A stretch of DNA of 16,574 bases from JBBPYR01 sp038199755 (GTDB lineage: Bacteria; Chloroflexota; Ktedonobacteria; Ktedonobacterales; Ktedonobacteraceae). The stretch lies in contig JBBPYR010000117.1 in NCBI GenBank assembly GCA_038199755.1, positions 1 to 16,574 of the forward strand. Direction: 5' to 3'. How positions within the stretch are numbered: position 1 is the first letter of the stretch; every line of letters starts with the position of its first letter. Shown piece by piece: positions 14,343 through 16,574 of this stretch. Under the pieces are notes generated by a model that ran no database searches, had not been told where the DNA came from, and was given only the letters and a program-made list of their open reading frames with translations. The translations under genes were made by a program, and so were the position numbers.

Positions 14343-14358
14343 GTGTCTATGTTACAAT
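14330..14358 (+). promoter_or_regulatory. Candidate promoter giving a leaderless queG transcript
   Basis: TTGGGT (14330-14335) and TACAAT (14353-14358) are 17 bp apart, overlapping the end of the PIG-V-like gene. The A of the queG ATG (14365) lies 7 nt after the -10 box, exactly where transcription would start. No Shine-Dalgarno sequence precedes that ATG, consistent with a leaderless mRNA. Confidence 0.4.
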
Positions 14359-14364
14359 GCGCAT

Positions 14365-15594
14365 ATGTTGAATACACAGACGATCAAAGAGTATGCATAT
14401 TCGCTCGGTTTTGATATGGTGCGTATTAGCAGTGCGGACGCCTTTCCCGAGGCTGAGGAGATCATAAAAGAGCGCATCGCGCTGGGGCGTATGGACGGTT
14501 TGCCCTGGTTTACGGCGGAGCGTGCGGATGTATCATGCCATCCAGCGGCTCTGTTGCCGGAGGCGAAATCGATTATTGCACTTGCGGTGTTCTATTTGAC
14601 CGAGCAACCAGACGAAGCTACGTTACAGGGAAGTGCTGGCCCCCGTGGGCGCATTTCGCGCTATGCCTGGGGCGATGATTATCATGAGATTATTAAGCCA
14701 AAGCTCCAACAGTTTGCAGGTTGGCTCCGTGAATACGCACGGCATGAGGCAGGAGACGAGCTAGATGAGGTGGAGACGCGTCTGTTTGTGGATACTGGAC
14801 GCATGGTAGATCGTGCAGTGGCACAGCGTGCTGGCCTGGGTTGGTATGGTAAGAACACGAATATTCTGACGAAAGGCTGGGGGTCGTGGGTCTTTCTGGC
14901 CGAGATTGTGACTAATCTTCCCTTAGCAGCTGATGATGCGATCAAGACCACTTGTGGAAGTTGCGAGATTTGCTTGCATGCTTGCCCAACGAACGCCTTG
15001 CCTAAGCCTTATGAACTGGATACGCCCCGTTGTATCTCCTTCCTCACGATTGAGTTGCGCGGCAGCATTCCGCTGGAACTGCGTCCTCTGATGGGCAACC
15101 TCATCTTCGGCTGCGATATCTGCCAGGAGGTGTGTCCCGTCAATAAGGTTGCGGAAACGCGGCTGGGTCTGCGTACACGTAAGGGTGAGGGAGCGCGAGC
15201 GCAACCTGTGACCTTTCATCCGCGCCAAGAGTTTCGTCCACGTGCGGGTATTGGCAGTAGCCCTGAATTGATACCGTTGCTCTCGTTGAGCGAGGAAGCG
15301 TTTCGCGAACGATTTCGGCGTAGTCCTATCAAGCGTGCGAAGCGGCGCGGTTTGCTGCGCAATGTGTGTGTCGCCCTCGGCAATAGTGGCGATCCTCTGG
15401 CTGTTCCCGCCCTTGTGGGGGCTTTGCAAGATAATGAGCCACTTGTGCGCGGCCACGCGGCGTGGGCTTTGGGGCGCATCGCTGGGGAGCAAGCGGTAGA
15501 TGCGCTCCGCAACGCGCTGGCTAATGAGCTTGACGCTGAAGTAGTGAAGGAGATTCGCTACGCGCTAGAGTTGGTGGATAGGTCTTCGCTATGA
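14365..15594 (+). CDS. queG: Epoxyqueuosine reductase QueG with C-terminal HEAT repeats
   Basis: Last enzyme of queuosine tRNA modification. It reduces epoxyqueuosine in the wobble position of GUN-anticodon tRNAs using cobalamin and two [4Fe-4S] clusters. 409 residues. The N-terminal part carries the cobalamin-binding reductase domain, with the conserved FVDTGRMVDRAVAQRAGLGW (141-160; D143 is a candidate proton donor) followed by GKNT. The ferredoxin-like domain has C197-x2-C200-x2-C203-x3-C207 and C250-x2-C253-x3-C257, plus C223 in the conserved PRCISFLT. The last ~90 residues form HEAT/PBS-lyase-type helical repeats (PALVGALQDNEPLVRGHAAW), as in full-length QueG proteins. The stop codon abuts that of the convergent DUF5615 gene. 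The start is the ATG at 14365, though no ribosome binding site is visible. Confidence 0.95.
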   Translation: MLNTQTIKEYAYSLGFDMVRISSADAFPEAEEIIKERIALGRMDGLPWFTAERADVSCHPAALLPEAKSIIALAVFYLTEQPDEATLQGSAGPRGRISRYAWGDDYHEIIKPKLQQFAGWLREYARHEAGDELDEVETRLFVDTGRMVDRAVAQRAGLGWYGKNTNILTKGWGSWVFLAEIVTNLPLAADDAIKTTCGSCEICLHACPTNALPKPYELDTPRCISFLTIELRGSIPLELRPLMGNLIFGCDICQEVCPVNKVAETRLGLRTRKGEGARAQPVTFHPRQEFRPRAGIGSSPELIPLLSLSEEAFRERFRRSPIKRAKRRGLLRNVCVALGNSGDPLAVPALVGALQDNEPLVRGHAAWALGRIAGEQAVDALRNALANELDAEVVKEIRYALELVDRSSL

Positions 15595-15957
15595 TCAGGT
15601 TACTGGTAAAAATGTAATAATGTCTTGATAAGCACTTGGAAGACCTACTTCTGCTATCAAAAGTAACTCCTCTATTGTTTCTCCTGCATTCATACGCTCA
15701 TTAAGAATGAGGATACCCGGAATATGTTTGCCTTGTGCCAGATGCCCTGCTAGATGGGGAGGCATAGATGCTCGATTGTTTGTAACCAAGATACAGTGAT
15801 TTTCTTCGCACCATAACAAAATCTCTGGATCAAGTGTTCCTCTAGAAGGACACCCTGGATCCCCTACAGCATATACACGTATCTCCGCATTTTTTAGCAG
15901 CAATTGTCGCTTATAAAAAGGAGCAACATTTTCATCTATCAGATAATGAATGCTCAT
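15595..15957 (-). CDS. DUF5615 (PIN-like) protein, putative toxin of a DUF433-linked pair
   Basis: 120 residues with the DUF5615 layout: LIDENV near the N-terminus (6-11, D8 and E9), DPEILLWCEE in the middle, and ILVTNN followed by RASMP and a GHL...PGI segment. DUF5615 proteins belong to the PIN-like nuclease superfamily and are usually encoded next to a DUF433 protein as a suspected toxin-antitoxin or regulatory pair. The family's role is not firmly established. The position where many PIN-like proteins have Asp (TND) is Asn here, which I recall as common in the RxSMP subgroup. AGGAG 5 nt upstream of the ATG. It starts 14 bp after its DUF433 partner. AT-rich relative to queG, consistent with acquisition. 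Confidence 0.85.
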   Translation of the reverse strand: MSIHYLIDENVAPFYKRQLLLKNAEIRVYAVGDPGCPSRGTLDPEILLWCEENHCILVTNNRASMPPHLAGHLAQGKHIPGILILNERMNAGETIEELLLIAEVGLPSAYQDIITFLPVT

Positions 15958-15971
15958 GATGCTCCTAATTA

Positions 15972-16289
15972 CTAAGCTATTCTCTCTGCTTTTATCTTGC
16001 GGAGCCGTTGTATTTCAGGGGAAGGATTAGCAGCTTGTTGCTTGCGCATTTCTCGGCCCCATTCCATCCAAGCAGAAAGGTATGCTGAGATTATTTCTTT
16101 ATTGTGTAGATAGTAAAGAATGGTTGCGTAGACTTGTTCGAGCTTTAATGAAGGATAGGTATTAGCAATCTCTTCGGGTGTTTGAGAACGATGAATATAA
16201 TCATAGAGAACTGTTTCAATACCAACTCGCGTCCCTTTAATTCTGATATCGTCCTCTGAGAAAAAGTCAAAGTATTCTTCTAACTGCAT
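15972..16289 (-). CDS. DUF433 protein, putative antitoxin partner
   Basis: 105 residues with the DUF433 core: IRIKGTRVGIETVL (16-29), the helix-turn-helix-like TPEEIANTYPSLKLEQVYAT and YYLHNKEII. The C-terminal ~35 residues form a basic helical extension (MRKQQA...LRKIKAERIA) that may contact the partner protein or DNA. DUF433 domains resemble winged-helix DNA-binding antitoxins, so the protein probably neutralises the DUF5615 product and represses its own operon, by analogy. GGAGG 6 nt before the ATG at 16289. First gene of the two-gene unit. No convincing promoter could be chosen in the AT-rich 84 bp before the terminator at 16374-16434. Confidence 0.85.
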   Translation of the reverse strand: MQLEEYFDFFSEDDIRIKGTRVGIETVLYDYIHRSQTPEEIANTYPSLKLEQVYATILYYLHNKEIISAYLSAWMEWGREMRKQQAANPSPEIQRLRKIKAERIA

Positions 16290-16373
16290 GAATTGCCTCC
16301 AACATATTGTTTGAGCTTAGTGCCGATGCTTTAATTTTACAAAGGAGTTGGTAAATAACATCATAGCACATGA

Positions 16374-16434
16374 ATGAGCAATTAAAAAGCAACCATACGG
16401 CTGATAGCCGTATGGTTGCTTTTTAATTGCTCAT
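16374..16434. terminator. Bidirectional intrinsic terminator (29-bp perfect inverted repeat)
   Basis: Arms 16374-16402 and 16406-16434 pair perfectly around a 3-nt loop. The stem has a G/C-containing core flanked by AAAAA and TTTTT within the arms. It lies upstream of the DUF433 gene, so it most likely ends a transcript entering from the right edge and insulates the DUF433/DUF5615 unit. Confidence 0.85.
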
Positions 16435-16574
16435 AGATTACTGCTTATCATAATTTCCTCAATTTTGCCGACCCCCTGTCGGTCCACCTCAACCGAGCGA
16501 ACGGTCGAGCCGAAACAGTGGCTCGGGCACAGTACCCATGCTTCTCACCCTCGTTTCATCCACGCGCTTGACCT
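16435..16574 (-). other. GC-rich, hairpin-rich edge sequence; possible tnpB 3' end and omegaRNA region
   Basis: Base composition changes sharply from the AT-rich DUF433 leader. On the minus strand a frame enters from the window edge and reads VKRVDETRVRSMGTVPEPLF, then RLDRSLG and a stop at about 16492-16494. The wording recalls the variable basic C-terminal tails of TnpB (IS200/IS605 family). Overlapping and following it are three short hairpins: 16508/16526 region (CGAGCC/GGCTCG), around 16495-16504 (ACCG/CGGT) and 16469-16483 (CCGAC/GTCGG). In TnpB elements the guide RNA scaffold overlaps the 3' end of tnpB and continues downstream in just this way. The evidence is only pattern likeness over 140 bp. 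It could equally be another gene's tail. Confidence 0.3.

Noticed and set aside
14923..15492. Long minus-strand open frame opposite queG
   Set aside because: It lies wholly inside the well-supported queG gene, lacks a ribosome binding site and has an Arg/Thr/Gln-rich composition typical of an antisense shadow.

Overview
The window looks like chromosomal DNA of a bacterium with many small, mostly monocistronic or two-gene units. WD40 fragments, proline-rich membrane-anchored FHA proteins, a HEAT-tailed QueG and several uncharacterised helical proteins together suggest a Ktedonobacteria-like member of Chloroflexota. That assignment is inferred from gene content only and was not checked against any database. 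There is no rRNA, tRNA or CRISPR array, and no complete mobile element is visible.

Layout. Positions 1-610 (+) hold the 3' end of an unidentified protein and a two-blade WD40 protein. Positions 647-3539 (-) hold an ABC transporter: ATPase, then permease (TAATG overlap), then a small unknown membrane protein. Positions 3739-5530 (+) encode two single-pass membrane proteins, the second with a cytoplasmic FHA domain. Their extracytoplasmic domains are paralogous. Positions 5607-7283 (-) are a full-length urocanate hydratase (hutU). A short diverged remnant of a second urocanase lies just upstream at 7346-7546, followed by a divergent M20 metallopeptidase (7626-8786, +) and a small unknown gene (8834-9205, -). 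Positions 9372-10005 (+) form a compact copper-response unit: promoter, CsoR-type operator, csoR and a CopZ-like HMA chaperone, with no copper ATPase beside it. Positions 10086-12849 (-) encode a BcrC/YwoA-type undecaprenyl-diphosphate phosphatase and a GT39-like GT-C glycosyltransferase. A PIG-V-like GT-C enzyme lies divergently at 13092-14342 (+), and queG (epoxyqueuosine reductase) follows. Positions 15595-16289 (-) are an AT-rich DUF433/DUF5615 two-gene module, a toxin-antitoxin-like pair. The last ~130 bp is GC-rich and hairpin-rich. On the minus strand it could be the C-terminal tail of a TnpB-like transposon protein with its omegaRNA region, but this is tentative.

How the genes work together. 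CsoR and CopZ make a self-regulated copper response. The phosphatase and the two lipid-linked-sugar GT-C enzymes all belong to polyprenyl-phosphate/envelope glycan chemistry. The ABC transporter and the FHA/sensor pair sit back to back and may be co-regulated, but nothing proves a shared function. Several convergent gene pairs are separated by unusually long, near-perfect inverted repeats (19-35 bp arms), at least two of which are typical bidirectional terminators.

I did not find a convincing large new defence or biosynthetic system. The items most worth following up are the urocanase remnant, the paired sensor-domain/FHA proteins, the right-edge TnpB/omegaRNA-like sequence and the AT-rich DUF433/DUF5615 module.
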